From Endomychus coccineus (Eukaryota; Arthropoda; Insecta; Coleoptera; Endomychidae): DNA of 64,000 nt. The position numbers were made by a program, and so were the translations under genes. Shown piece after piece: positions 38,290 to 51,260 of this stretch. The notes below the pieces were generated by a model. The model did no database searches. It was not told the origin of the DNA and worked only from the letters and a program-made list of their open reading frames with translations. The stretch spans positions 107,416,921 through 107,480,920 of the forward strand of contig OY294067.1 in assembly GCA_958510875.1 (NCBI GenBank), read 5' to 3'. Numbering within the stretch: the stretch's first letter is position 1; each line of letters begins with the position of its first letter.

Positions 38290-39550
38290 GAATAACTTAC
38301 GTCACATATCTAACAACACAATTATTTTCTTCTCTTTGTTACACTTAAAATGAAAGCGGGTCTTTGGAATTTTTTGTTTACATTCAATTTTTCTCTCTAT
38401 ATTGAACTGTATGGAGTAGTTCATAATCAAAATATTTCTGTTATATTTAATAAGAGTTATGCAACTCACTTTACAACGTGTAGTATTTGGGATTGCATGT
38501 TTCAAATCAGAGGACTACGAAAAATTGGAATTGATCAAATTTTTTAGTGCATTTCTTCTTATTTCTTATCGCAAGAATAAACTGCAAACAAGACATTTCA
38601 AGACAATCCTTACGTGTCTCTTCTGGAAGATCGATTGGAAAGAACCGTATAGAACTTATAGTTAATTCACGTGCTTTTTCATTCGAGTTTGTTCATTTTT
38701 ATAGATATTTTTTCCATGTGAATTATTAACATTTTAATTATTGAATTTTATAAATCGTCATAGAGACACCACGTTGTAAATTAAATATCCTGACTGTTTC
38801 CTTTGGTTAAACCTTGACCAACCCACACCCGTTTTAGTACAATATCTGTATGAATATAAATACAGTTTCATCCTAGTTATAGTAACAGTTTTATTTCAGT
38901 CGTTTCTCTAATAATTATGATCACGTAGCTAGCAAAATGTGCAGTTTTTACATAAGGTGATACGTGTGACAATATCATTAAGCTTCTGAAAAACAGAAAG
39001 GATTCGGAACTTGACGAATGTATTAATAAGACAAAATCAGTATAATTTGGAAAAATTCGGAGTTTATAAGGTAAATTGTTATGACTTCCCTGTTATATAC
39101 ATTACAAAGAAAAATTCCCAAGCCTCCTCTACCAATATTCCATCGCTGGCTCACAAAATGTTCTACTAACATTTTTCCCCTCTCGTGTAATTGAAAGAAT
39201 TTGAAAAATCAATGTATGGTTCCAAGGAGAATTGAGACTGGGAGAGTAGAAAAAGATTCGGATTGAGCTAAGCATCAAAAGAACTTCATGTATCAGTGGA
39301 TCTCAGTAGAAATATTGAGATATTAAATTGAATATTAACATAGTTCCGATTAAACTGACAGATATTTATAATTCACGAATACTCATAAACATTGTCAACA
39401 AATGTTCTGGAACGTCATCCTAATTAGAGTCTACCATGCCCACTCTACCTCTAATTATGCACTCATAACCTAGACGTTAGTTGTATACAATTAGTAACTT
39501 ACCATGAAGGTGCCACTGTGTGGTGCAACCATTGTTCTAGATTCTGGATT
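38290..39550. other. unassigned sequence
   Basis: Several short plus-strand frames at 38350-38729 carry no domain. Confidence 0.3.
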
Positions 39551-39560
39551 GAGTATGGAC

Positions 39561-39911
39561 CACGGTCGTACTCACAGGTCTGGAAACTCGTATGTTTGAC
39601 ATGAGTCTCTTACATGTCGCCAAACTCGTAGTCCCTCGCTCAGCCACCAGCTAGCGCTTGGATCGAAGTAACAATCACATTATTAAGTAAAATAATTTTT
39701 CTCGTAACGCAATATTTACTATTCTGATTGTCAAAATGTATTACTCACCTTAAAAATAACTCCCCCTTTTTCGTCATACATACTCACACACATAAAAGAC
39801 CTCGCTAAAACGATTTCTATCCGGAATCGCAAGGATACACTTTTTTCGCATTTCCGCATCTTTCGGCACTTTAAAAACAGAAGTTTCTTGCTTTACACTT
39901 TTTGTATCCCG
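39561..39911 (-). mobile_element. second P-like THAP element fragment
   Basis: Starts with the diverged terminal repeat CACGGTCGTACTCACAGGTC and continues like the right part of the 714-12625 element (TAGTCCCTCGCTCAGCCACC). It contains the THAP exon end on the minus strand (39906-39765: KVPKDAEMRKK...FYVCEYV) and the same GGTGAGT donor. Homology stops abruptly at 39911 within CGGGATAC, the same place where the Polinton-like element sits in the first copy. Confidence 0.75.
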
Positions 39912-39929
39912 ATATTGGCGTGGACTGGG

Positions 39930-40660
39930 AAGGTTTTCGCATAAGCCCGCCATCGCTCCTTTTTCGCATACCCTACACAGCAGGTCGTCTACTAGATCCA
40001 TAGTGTGCACATGTTTCCTTGATTCTGTTGGGATTTCTGTAAGCAATCACAGGTTCTTTCGAGACGGTCTCAAGTAATATTCAGCTGTTTCTGGACAAGG
40101 TTCGTTGATCGCTCCCATGGCCTGTCTAGAAGCTGAGGTTTCAGCCCATCTGCCTGAGCGCTTCGAGAATATTGTCTTTGAGAATGTCATTAATGCATTT
40201 GCATGATGGTGCGATTATTGATCCTTCTTCAAGATTTCCCTTGACAAAGCCCTGGGATACAGTTTCATATTTCCCTATGGTTATTTTCAGAGACACGTTC
40301 AAATCTTTCGAGTGAATACTCACCTTAGTTCCCTTTTCGTGTTTATCATCAGTGAGAATATGAAGAGTTTCCCCTTCTCTTGTTCAATGGATTCTGTCAG
40401 TTGATACGTTTTCAGCCTTTTGAAGACGTGGCGAGTTGACGCGTTGTATGTTTCCCCATCGGGAGAAAGTGTCTTTTCGGCCGTCTCCTCGAGGAGGTGA
40501 CAATGTTTGCCTCCCCTAATTTCCTTTATACCAGAGTCCGATTAAATTCAGCAGCAGCTGTAGTGCAGATGCTCTCTACATAGATGTCATAAGATTGCCG
40601 GCAGAACATTGCTCCGATAACTGGTGGTACGGTGTTGTGAAACAATTGCTACTAAACTGT
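39930..40660 (-). pseudogene. non-LTR retrotransposon 3' fragment (degenerate)
   Basis: LTEIPTESRKHVHTMDLVDD followed by CRVCE resembles the Cys-containing segment after RNase H in R1/LOA-type elements. The same segment is seen near 42800 in another copy. The frame is fused by chance to the THAP fragment. Upstream parts are too decayed to name. Confidence 0.4.
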
Positions 40661-40734
40661 GAGTTTGTGCTTTACTATTCATTTTGAAAATAGTGAATGC
40701 CGACAATCCAGGTTGATTTAAAAATGCTTCCTAT

Positions 40735-41345
40735 TCTCATCTTTACGTATGTTTCGGTCTCACGACGATCAACAGGAGACGTATCAATGTCTGATACGGG
40801 ATTTCTTGAAACTAGTTTTATCGCACTAATTTCAAATAAAAATCCTCACGTCGCTGAAACGAACAGAAACACGAGTAATCGAAATTGTAACGCATTTATG
40901 TTTCAAGTATATAAATACGTATCAAGAATTCACTGCATAGAAATTTTCTTATAATATTCTTTCATTCATTTCAAGCCATGTCTGAATAAAACTGAAGCCA
41001 CAATAGAACGTTCGAGTATCTACTTTCAAAGCAGAAGTTAAAAATGTATGAGTTAACAGAAAAAGGTTGTTAGACCTTATTATAAATATTGTTATTTCAG
41101 CATTCAACCTAAAATATACTTTTAACATCATGAAGACGAGTGTAGGAATTTGCAAGGGTTTCAATTAATTAAATTAGTATAAATCCGACTTAATGATTGA
41201 ACGTCTGTTCTATAATTTACAGACTTGGAGCTACGTTTCATGTGAATCATCTGCAGAATAGATCTTTTATAATAATTGGTTTCTTTAGTTGTAATATTGA
41301 CATTTTTGTAATCGAATTGATGGTTATAATCAAAACAAGTAATTA
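40735..41345 (-). mobile_element. third Penelope family A copy, truncated
   Basis: Similar to the arms at 15.7-17.5 kb: the hammerhead-like region at 40737-40786, the shared 3' part, and a GIY-YIG C terminus on the minus strand (41335-41165) that is cut at about 41345. The hammerhead core reads CTGTTGA instead of CTGATGA and the triplet is GTA, so it is probably inactive. Confidence 0.65.
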
Positions 41346-41349
41346 ATAA

Positions 41350-42490
41350 TGTACTGGTGGCATAAATTAGAATTAACTGATGAATTTATGACTTAAAATT
41401 GAAGTTTAATTCGATTATAAAAGTGTTTCAAATGGAATCTTAAACGATTAATTCGACTTCACATAAATGAAGATTCTTCACTGTACTCTTCAATAGACAA
41501 ATGACATATATAACAAGAAATACTCCATCAATCAGTATATTTAAGATTTGATCCACGTCTCTACCCTCTTTCCTTTGATGTTTATTCTAAAAGTTAGAAA
41601 AGTTAGAAATCGAAGTAAATCGAATCGTGTTGTCTGAACCATGTAATGTAGCTGCTCTGCACTGAACTGAACAAATGTACAATCTCAATTTAGGGACTGT
41701 ATTTCGAGAATAGGTTCAAATATTCGTTTACTTTGAACTTTTTAGAAATGAACATTGTTCCAGAACTGAAGATTCGTTAAGCCATTTAAAGCAAGGAACT
41801 TCGGAAATTGAACAAGTAAGACCGGGATAGAACGGAAAACAGTTACGAAATGAATTCTCTCGAAGCTTCGCGAGAGGTGGGAATGTTGGATGAATATAGA
41901 GCTTTCAAGGCGACTATGCCAGACAGCGCTTTATATTGTAAATCTTACGAAGGGGCAATATTCTACTTTACGAAAGTGGACTGGTCACTTACAGCTTCCA
42001 CAAACATATTTAACGTTGTTGGATAATATACGATAATTCACCATTTATCATTTAATTTGGAGAATATCATTTACAACAAAGTATTTGACAGAACTATATT
42101 CTAATAAATTACGAAACTGATGAAATATAACGACTACGAATTAGCAGCTACTTCTCCGGTTATGCCGGGGAGACAACACCATGAAAATCCAACCCATGAA
42201 TAGGAAAATGAGTTTTATCTTTCAAATATTATATATTATACAATTTGCTAAGTTATTACTAAAATCAAAAAGCACTACAGTAGTTATTCGTATGCGCATT
42301 TCTTCATCTACGTTAGCATCATCTCTATAAAACTGTTACTTATATTTATATTTATAGACATATAAAGAAAAAGAATCAAAAGTAATTGCCTCAATAATAA
42401 CTAAACGTATTGAGAAAATAAAACATTTTCATATCACTTCTATTATAGAACACTAGTTGTGACTATAGTTCGGACAGCTAGCGTGTAATT
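41350..42490. other. unassigned AT-rich sequence
   Basis: No coding or repeat feature that I can support. Confidence 0.3.
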
Positions 42491-42494
42491 TTAG

Positions 42495-44300
42495 CTATCA
42501 ATCAATCAATCAGAACGAGATAGGACAAGTCCAGAGCCCTTAGACCGCTTGGTTGTGACCCTTAATCCTAATAATCAGTGTAGCAGGCTTGAGGCAGTGC
42601 CGAAGGCAAGGATTCTACATGGACTGATGTTTCTCACGTTCTCAGGCGGCATGTATGCGCTGCAGAGCAGTGCTGAACATTCTGCAATGATATGAGAGTT
42701 AGGTTCGTCCGCCTCTTCGCATCTACTGCATCATCAACGGTGTCCATTGAGTGTAGATTTTTGTTCAGGTGGCAGTGTTCTGTAAGTGGACCTGTCACCA
42801 GTTTAGAGCCTCTTCTGCTAATAGAGAGAGTAGTTTTCGAGCGTTTGGGCGAGAACTCTGCGATGTTGAGCTTTGCCTGCCTCATACCAGAGGCAGTGCG
42901 CCAAACCGAGAGCCACTATCCATCCAGTACCTCTCTGAGCTGAGTCCTTCTGGCTAGATCGGTTAGGGTCTCCCTACACTCCTAAACAATCCTAGGAGTC
43001 ACTCTATGGGATCGCTCGGCTGTCAGTGCAGATGTATAGCCGTCTACCCTGGTAGCTTAGCCTCAGGTTTTCCGATGCACAGGGCGAGATTGCGCAGACC
43101 TTGGCCAGGAGAACGGCTACGTGAGCACCCAGAGGAACTGAAAGCTTCCTTCTGGGTATGCACGAGCAGACTCCATCTGTGCACGTCTTGGACCCGTCCG
43201 TGAACCACACGAGTTACCCTGGTGGAAGTGGTCTAGAGTTGTTGTTCTTTCAGTCCGTCCTCTGGGTAATGAGGACATCTGGTGTTTGGAACCTGACCGC
43301 AGGCGCTATTGCATCCTGCTTCAGTCGGAAGATCAGGCAGCTCTCAGCAGCTCAATTCCAAAGTTTGGCATGACCACGAGGCACGAACGCATAGACCCAC
43401 TGGCCCAAATCAGAAAGACGGTACCCCTTACCTACAGCTACTGTTTTGATGTGGAGCTGTAGGAGGAAATTTCCACCAGAGCCTTCAGAGCCCTGGTAGG
43501 GATGGTCCACATAACTTTTTACCACCACGCCAGCGAGCTGATGAGCCTTGTCCAATGCCAGACGTGACAGAACCGTTTCCGTCGCCGGCCACCACACAAC
43601 GGCTGCGTATATTATAATTGGGCGGGTCATGTCCGTGTGGATCATGTGCAGAATTCGTGGCCGTAGACCCCATGTGCTTGTGAAGTTTCTCCTGTATGCC
43701 CGTAAGAATGCAACAGTCTTCTTCACCCGATTTTCCAGGTGCATTTTTCAGCTCAGTTCAGTATCAAGGATAACTCCAAGGTACTTTTTCCAGCCTTTCA
43801 GGTGAAAGGTTCTCTCTAACAGACGAATCTCTTTCAAGGGTAATAGTTTCTGTTTCCTTGTGAAAATAACAAAGTATTTTCAGGATTTACCGTGAATTCC
43901 TCGACCTGACACTAGCGAGCAGCGATAGCAACTGCAGTATTGTGCGAGAGTCACAGCTGCCAAGTCGTCAGGGTAGACATGGTCGTAAGCCTCAGCCTCC
44001 ATCAGCTCGACTATCAAATTGCCCACCACCAGGCATCAAAGAAGAGGAGATAGACTCCCCCGTGAGCACACCTTCGGAAGACATTTGAACATGTGACGCG
44101 ACCATTGTGGCCAATATCAATCTCTGCGAAAGCATGATCTTGATCCACCTAACCAAGGTATGATCGATTCCGTGTCTCTCTGCAGCGTGGCACATGAACT
44201 CGGAGAATGTGTACCCCTTCGATATCCAAGGAAACACCTAGAGCGCACTGTCCGAGATCTAGAGCCCCTTCGATCTGGGTAACCAGATGATGAAGGGCTT
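42495..44300 (-). mobile_element. degenerate R1/LOA-like non-LTR retrotransposon
   Basis: Read 5' to 3' on the minus strand. RT segment 44237-43992 (CHAAERHGIDHTLVRWIKIM, MLSQR) is followed by a motif-C region near 43980-43950 reading VYPDD where YADD is expected. Then come the thumb (43744-43352, WGLRPRILHMIHTDMTRP), RNase H (43210-43004, WFTDGSKT), the Cys segment near 42800 (LTEHCHLNKNLHSMDTVDD), and a (TTGA)n-like tail at 42499-42515. The pieces are in several frames with stops. Confidence 0.7.
43352..43744 (-). pseudogene. RT thumb segment of the non-LTR element
   Basis: A 130-codon open frame with the conserved WGLRPRILHMIHTDMTRPII and AAVVWWP blocks. It is only a piece of the RT protein, lying between the RT palm and RNase H pieces. 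Confidence 0.6.
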
Positions 44301-44367
44301 CTTAGCTAAGTGAAAGGATCACAAGACTCTAACAGAGAGAATCGTTTGACCATTTCAAAAAAATTTT

Positions 44368-44935
44368 GGGTGCCAAATTCATGCTGGAATTCTCAGAATC
44401 TGAATGTCTTGCGTGATTATTCATCGTTCTCCAATTACGAAAAAAAAATCAATCCGGGTGTGAACTTCACATTTTCCGGAAATCAAATCAAAACAATAAT
44501 TAAGATGGTGAATTCGAATGACCGTCTTCAAAACAGGATTTCCCATATTTTACTTTAACTAATTCGCAAACTATTTCGTGACTATTTTCATTTAACGAAA
44601 CGCTAATATTATCACATGATGGCATGTACAGACGTCGAAATATGGACGTAATAACAACTTATAATAACATCATACATGAGAAGCAATCATCTCTATATAC
44701 TAAAAAAAACTGGTAAAGTACTGAGAACCTTTCAGCTACCATGTAGGCATGACACTTTTTTGGGTGCCAAGCTCAGGCTGGAATTTTCAGAATCTAATTA
44801 TTCTCCGCAATTGATCATCATTTGCCCAATTACAGTTTTTGAGAGAAGAATTTGAAAATATTAGTCAAGATGATGGATTCGAATGACCGTCCTCAAAATA
44901 GGATTTCCAATGTTTTGGAATTGCGAGAAAAAACA
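44368..44935 (+). repeat. direct repeat pair of about 190 bp
   Basis: 44368-44560 and 44760-44935 share GGGTGCCAA(A/G)(T/C)TCA, then CTGGAATT(C/T)TCAGAATCT and GATTCGAATGACCGTC, then a TC-AAA(A/C)-AGGATTTCC block. They are about 390 bp apart and non-coding. Confidence 0.5.
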
Positions 44936-44939
44936 ATTT

Positions 44940-46870
44940 CACTTTTATAGTGTGCCAATTATTAATCAACTCATCATTTCATGCTCGCCCAATACACCTG
45001 TCGCAATCTCTTGACATCGATGAATTAGAGATACACCTATGATGGCATATAAAAAAAGGAAGTTGTAGCTGAGGAATAACAATGTACACACGTACGAAGT
45101 ATAATTAAATAAGGGTTAGAATATCCAAGACTATCATTTTACCAATGAATAGCAGCCCTATGGGAACACCTATTTCATGGCGAATGTGACCAATTCGAAT
45201 ACTCCCAAGATATGATGAGGGAGATATAAGCACGATAATATAAGTTGTGATGTGTGAATTACCGAAAATAGGCAAAATAAAATGTACAAAAAAAAAAGTA
45301 ACTGACACAGGTGTAGTATAATGCTTCTGCTAGGGTTGTCATTGCAAGGTATATCACAGTGCTATCTATGAATAGCCTTGTCCTTAGGGTGAATATTATC
45401 AAAACTGCAGGCTTCAATTGCAAACCGATACTTGGTCAGAACTCGGGTAATTTTAAGATGGTACAGAAATTACACTTGCAAAATAAACACGCAGTTCATT
45501 TGCAAAATACTCACAAAAAAGTACGTATTAATCAGCAAAATATTGGGAGTTTATTACGTTTAGGGGAAAACAAAGAAGCTCAAAACAACAATGAAGTGCG
45601 GAGGGAATGCCAGTAGGTCTAGTTCAACTCCGATGTATCACTGAAGCCACTGATATTCAATGAGGTCATGATAGCATAGATAACTCTACTACCGTAGAAT
45701 GAAATGTTCCATGATGGGTACCGAAACCGTGATAAGAGCGCCGCGAGCGGAATGGAAGCCTACTACTAAATGATGCTTTGGAGAAAAATTTGGATCGTTA
45801 CACAGCACATAACTGCTAATTTTGTTTTCTAACAATTTGAGCAGGGAATGAAAGTCGATAGTTTTTACCAACAGTTTTTATTCAACAACAGACTCAAAAC
45901 AGAAATGTATACATATAAATACAATTAAACATCGGAAATAATGGAAATGACTTAACACGCTGGCTGCCAAGGTAATATTCAGGATCTCGGTGTGAAAATA
46001 AGCTAATTTTTTCAATAAAGTCTTTTGATGTTGGCATTCAACGTGTTATAAGAGAAATACATAAAATATACATATAAATACAATTAAATATCGAGACTAA
46101 TTACAATGGGTTAGAACAAAAATACATAAGATATACAAATTATGTTCTTAGGAACTCGCAGTTGAACGCCTTCAAATAAGTTTTTTTAGCCTGTTAATCT
46201 GATGAAGAACAGTTTGGTGGTAGAATTCTATTATCTTTTCCTGTTATAATGTTGTTCGCTCCATTAAAATAATTGAATTACAAGTCGGAAAACATTTTTA
46301 ATACCAGAATTCTCCAACATTTATGAATGTTCACATTCAATGAAGTTGAAATTCACTGATACTTTGATAATGTTTGTCATTTTCCCCAAAATAATTTAGT
46401 GTTACTGTTAGGCTCCTTTTCAGCACAATCTAACTGCCCTTTGAAAAAATGAACACCAAAGAGTTGAAAGTATTTGACAATTTAATTAATGACTGCTCTG
46501 TTGACATCTCAGTGACAAATAAGATTATGTTTCTGTAGAAAGTTTTTCTTCGATAATATAGCTGCTTTCTTTATGTAGGATGAGGCAATTTTATATAAAT
46601 ATTTAGCCTTTGGTGTAAGTTCAACAATTTTTCGAACATTCACTTGGTGCAATAATCCCTTGCCTACAAAAAAATATGAACACATATTTTGAGGACATAC
46701 ATAGGTACTTCAGATTCATATTAATTACCGTACCATGTGTGTACATGATACTTCAACATCGTTTTTTGCTATTCATTTATTGCCTTATTGAAAAAAGAAT
46801 TTATTGCTTGAAAGGTACTTCTGAAAATAGTAATGTTTCAATATGTGTGTACATATTATCAACATGAAAT
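44940..46870. other. unassigned AT-rich sequence
   Basis: A short repeat (ACATATAAATACAATTAAA) occurs at about 45912 and 46072. No gene is recognisable. Confidence 0.3.
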
Positions 46871-46910
46871 TTTATATCCTATAACATAAAAATCACAATG
46901 TTCATTTTAC

Positions 46911-47361
46911 CTGATTTTGGTCGTGAGACTCGTAACGGTATTAGCTGTTGAGGTGCAATAGCTTCATTGTTACTCGTACTTGAAAATATATTGGACTGCT
47001 TTCGTTCTACTTCTACAGTATCTTCAACAGAAATTGAGTTGATGTTGCCTGATTCAATATGATTTCTGATTCCATTTGACAAATCAAGTTCTTCACCTAA
47101 AAAACAATCATTAACTCGAGTTGGCAGAAAAAGCTTCAGGACTGCATCTTTCTCCAAATCAATATCTTCTGGTGAAAAATGTCTTGAGCACACTCGGTAA
47201 CTGGTGTATATTTTTTCGGGAGTATACTTCAGAAGAACCAGATTCACAAACTTCAGCCATGAATTCAATAAGCCCATACCGAATTTGGGATTCGGAGATC
47301 TGTAGCGTTTATGGTTCTTAAGTGGCTGACAATTGCGTATAGCACAACCGTGTTTTCCCAT
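46911..47361 (-). CDS. THAP-domain protein, first coding exon
   Basis: From the ATG at 47361: MGKHGCAIRNC (C-x4-C), a central Trp (NSWLKF), VCSRHF (C-x2-H) and LFLPTRVND. Together these are a full THAP zinc-finger layout of about 90 residues, followed by a Ser/Asn-rich linker. The exon ends at 46911 with the donor CAG|GTAAAA. THAP proteins bind DNA; both cellular factors and P-derived transposases carry the domain, so this may be a host gene or a domesticated/active transposase. The open frame extends 23 codons upstream to 47430, but MGKHGC is the family-like start. No downstream exon is recognised in the window. Confidence 0.7.
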
Positions 47362-47898
47362 GATAAATATTGTGCAAAAATAATATTCTAGAAATAGCGT
47401 ATCCGTATATGATAGCAAGCAACAAGTCACATGGAAACAAAATTCACAAATGAATTAAAAATTGCAACTATTGAACAATAATAACAATCGCATGCGCATT
47501 ATAATTTCTATTAATTCCGGGCGCTTGACCCGACCTCCCGTGTTTTGGAAGCGAAATACTTTAACCGGCCATTACAGTTTTGGTCCCCACCATAAGACAT
47601 TTCATTCTACGGTAATAGGGTTCTCTATGGAAATGAGTTTCTAAGTTGACCACAACCAACTATGAACAACACTTCATACGTTAAAATACAGCGGTGAAGG
47701 GAAAGCGTAGCGGTAATGTTACTTACACTTGCCTCCATGCCATTCCAATACTCTTTTCTTTAAACACTCCAAAATTACGGGTACTTTGATATATCCCTAT
47801 CTCTACCTAGGTTAGAACGCGAAGTTTCCCTTACTGTAATTACAAAAAAGTGTCAGGTCTACTCCATATGCTCTAGTACTTTTTACATATGGACAATT

Positions 47899-48119
47899 AA
47901 ACGCCCTTACTTCCGGATTAGACAGCGTGCTTGAATGGTAGTTATCTCAATCTAAGAATGTCTCTTAACTTTCGGATAAAACACAGTGTGCAAATAGACA
48001 CGGCGATCTTCATACCCTTATCCATCTACAGATCCTACTTCCGGATATTAGTGTGCAGAAACTATAGATCATATCATCAACATTCACTTACGTCCGGATT
48101 AGACACAGTGTGCAAATGA
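47899..48119 (+). repeat. four degenerate tandem repeats of about 60 bp
   Basis: CTTACTTCCGGATTAGACA...GTGTGCAAATG-type units begin near 47907, 47966, 48028 and 48086. Spacing is about 60 bp and divergence high. Confidence 0.5.
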
Positions 48120-48680
48120 ATGCTGCTATTGCTTTTTCATACAAGTGATTCCTACACTATTGACACCCTGCAATTACTTTCACAAATTCAATATCTTTAT
48201 TAGCGGTACGCGGGGTAGATAAAGCAGGGGGAATAATTATAGCAATGAATACTACTCTTGACTTCTGACCAAGACACGTTGCAATTGCAAGTGAACAGTA
48301 AGCGAACTGGATCGGTCTTTCTTATAGGTACAGATAAACAATACATTATGACATTAAAATCAAATAGTTTGTTATCTCACTCTTTAATGAGGAATTGAAA
48401 GTATGCAGTTCTTTAATTTTTATATTATTTTTCTCCGAAATTGACTGGAAGGGAAGAATTCTCACTTAAATCGATCTTATAATTGACACATCTTTCAAAA
48501 TCACGATACAACAATTGCGTGTGATTCCCGATATATGAAATACCTTAATAGATGCGGCTATTATTACTCAATATCTGATTTACTATGTTAACGAAACAAT
48601 TCCAGAAACTTTACCTGATACCGTTGTTTGTTGAACGCGACAATCATCTAATATAACTATGTTACAATATGTATTCGACC

Positions 48681-51260
48681 GGATTAAAATTAGTCGAGTC
48701 AATTTAGCAAAAAAGCTCTTTATGTCCCAAAAATGGTCAAATTTAATAATTTCGCAGTTTTTGTTTAAATTGACTAAAACATTTCACTCGGGGGTTTTCG
48801 AGGTCGCTGATCACGATTCCGGAGTTAGATTTACCATTTTCCACCGCGGTAGCTAGAAATTGACCATTTTTATTTCAGAAAAATTGATAAATTAGATAAT
48901 TTCGTAATTTTTGTCAAAATTGGCACTGCTATCAGAAGTCAGGGAATTTATCCGTGACTGTAAATCATTTGTTTCATATCCAATATCAAATGACTTCCGA
49001 GTGAAATTTTCTAGCCATTTTCAACAAAAATTACGAAATTATTATCTAATTTATCCATTTTTCTGACATAAAATTGCCCAATTTCTAGCTGCCGCGGTGG
49101 AAAATGGTAAATCTAACTTCGGAATCGTGATCAGCGACCTCAAAAACCCCAGACTGGAATGTTTTAGTCAATTTCAACAAAAACTGCGGAATTATTAAAT
49201 ATGACCATTTTTGGGAGATAAAGTTGGCCAATTTCTAGCTGCCGCAGTGGAAAATGGTAAATCTAACTTCGGAATCGTGATCAGCGACCTCAAAAACCCC
49301 GACTGGAATGTTTTAGTCAATTTCAACAAAAACTGCGGAATTATTAAATTTGACCATTTTTGGGAGATAAAGTTGGCCAATTTCTAGCTGCCGCGGTGGA
49401 AAATGGTAAATCTAACTTCGGAATCGTGATCAGCGACCTCAAAAATCCCCCGACTGGAATGTTTTAGTCAATTTCAACAAAAACTGCGGAATTATTAAAT
49501 TTGACCATTTTTGGGAGATAAAGTTGGCCAATTTCTAGCTGCCGCGGTGGAAAATGGTAAATCTAACTTCGGAATCGTGATCAGCGACCTCAAAAACCCC
49601 AGACTGGAATGTTTTAGTCAATTTCAACAAAAACTGCGGAATGATTAAATTGGACCATTTTTGGGAGATGAAGTTGGCCAATTTCTAGCTGCCGCGGTGG
49701 AAAATGGTAAATCTAACTTCGGAATCGTGATCAGCGACCTCAAAAACCCCCGACTGGAATGTTTTAGTCAATTTCAACAAAAACTGCGGAATTATTAAAT
49801 TTGACCATTTTTGGGAGATAAAGTTGGCCAATTTCTAGCTGCCACGGTGGAAAATGGTAAATCTAACTTCAGAATCGTGATCAGCGACCTCAAAACTCCC
49901 CGACTGGAATGTTTTAGTCAATTTCAACAAAAACTGCGGAATTATTAAATTTGACCATTTTTGGGAGATAAAGTTGGCCAATTTCTAGCTGCCGCGGTGG
50001 AAAATGGTAAATCTAACTTCGGAATCGTGATCAGCGACCTCAAAAACCCCAGACTGGAATGTTTTAGTCAATTTCAACAAAAACTGCGGAATGATTAAAT
50101 TGGACCATTTTTGGGAGATAAAGTTGGCCAATTTCTAGCTGCCGCGGTGGAAAATGGTAAATCTAACTTCGGAATCGTGATCAGCGACCTCAAAAACCCC
50201 CGACTGGGATGTTTTAGTCAATTTCAACAAAAACTGCGCAATTATTAAATTTGACCATTTTTGGGAGATAAAGTTGGCCAATTTCTAGCTGCCGCGGTGG
50301 AAAATGGTAAATTTAACTTCGGAATCGTGATCAGCGACCTCAAAAACCCCCGACTGGAATGTTTTAGTCAATTTCAACAAAAACTGCGGAATTATTAAAT
50401 TTGACCATTTTTGGGAGATAAAGTTGGCCAATTTCTAGCTGCCGCGGTGGAAAATGGTAAATCTAACTTCGGAATCGTGATCAGCGACCTCAAAAACCCC
50501 CGACTGGAATGTTTTAGTCAATTTCAACAAAAACTGCGGAATTATTAAATTTGACCATTTTTGGGAGATAAAGTTGGCCAATTTCTAGCTGCCGCGGTGG
50601 AAAATGGTAAATCTAACTTCGGAATCGTGATCAGCGACCTCAAAAACCCCCGACTGGAATGTTTTAGTCAATTTCAACAAAAACTGCGGAATAATTAAAT
50701 TTGACCATTTTTGGGAGATAAAGTTGGCCAATTTCTAGCTGCCGCGGTGGAAAATGGTAAATCTAACTTCGGAATCGTGATCAGCGACCTCAAAAACCCC
50801 CGACTGGAATGTTTTAGTCAATTTCAACAAAAACTGCGGAATTATTAAATTTGACCATTTTTGGGAGATAAAGTTGGCCAATTTCTAGCTGCCGCGGTGG
50901 AAAATGGTAAATCTAACTTCGGAATCCTGATCAGCGACCTCAAAAACCCCCGACTGGAATGTTTTAGTCAATTTCAACAAAAACTGCGGAATTATTAAAT
51001 TTGACCATTTTTGGGAGATAAAGTTGGCCAATTTCTAGCTGCCGCGGTGGAAAATGGTAAATCTAACTTCGGAATCGTGATCAGCGACCTCAAAAACCCC
51101 TGACTGGAATGTTTTAGTCAATTTCAACAAAAACTGCGGAATTATTAAATTTGACCATTTTTGGGAGATAAAGTTGGCCAATTTCTAGCTGCCGCGGTGG
51201 AAAATGGTAAATCTAACTCCGGAATCATGATCAGCGACCTCAAAAACCCCAGAGTGGAGT
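48681..51260. repeat. 150-bp satellite array with an inverted first unit
   Basis: About 15 direct units of exactly or nearly 150 bp start at 49111, 49260, 49410, 49561, 49711 and so on to 51211, each beginning ATCTAACTTCGGAATCGTGA. Identity between units is very high; single substitutions (for example 50311 ATTTAACTTC) distinguish them. The left part (48700-48890) is one unit in inverse orientation, and 48858-48924 pairs with 49022-49088, giving a palindrome centred near 48975. The core is shared with the foldback element at 14.4 kb, so the array probably grew from one arm of such an element. Confidence 0.9.

Noticed and set aside
42692..43373. Several plus-strand frames in the 42.7-43.4 kb block
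   Set aside because: They are antisense to the non-LTR retrotransposon segments on the minus strand.
49111..51260. Regular direct repeats that could suggest CRISPR
   Set aside because: Units are contiguous 150-bp repeats without unique spacers, in an animal genome with no cas genes; this is a satellite.
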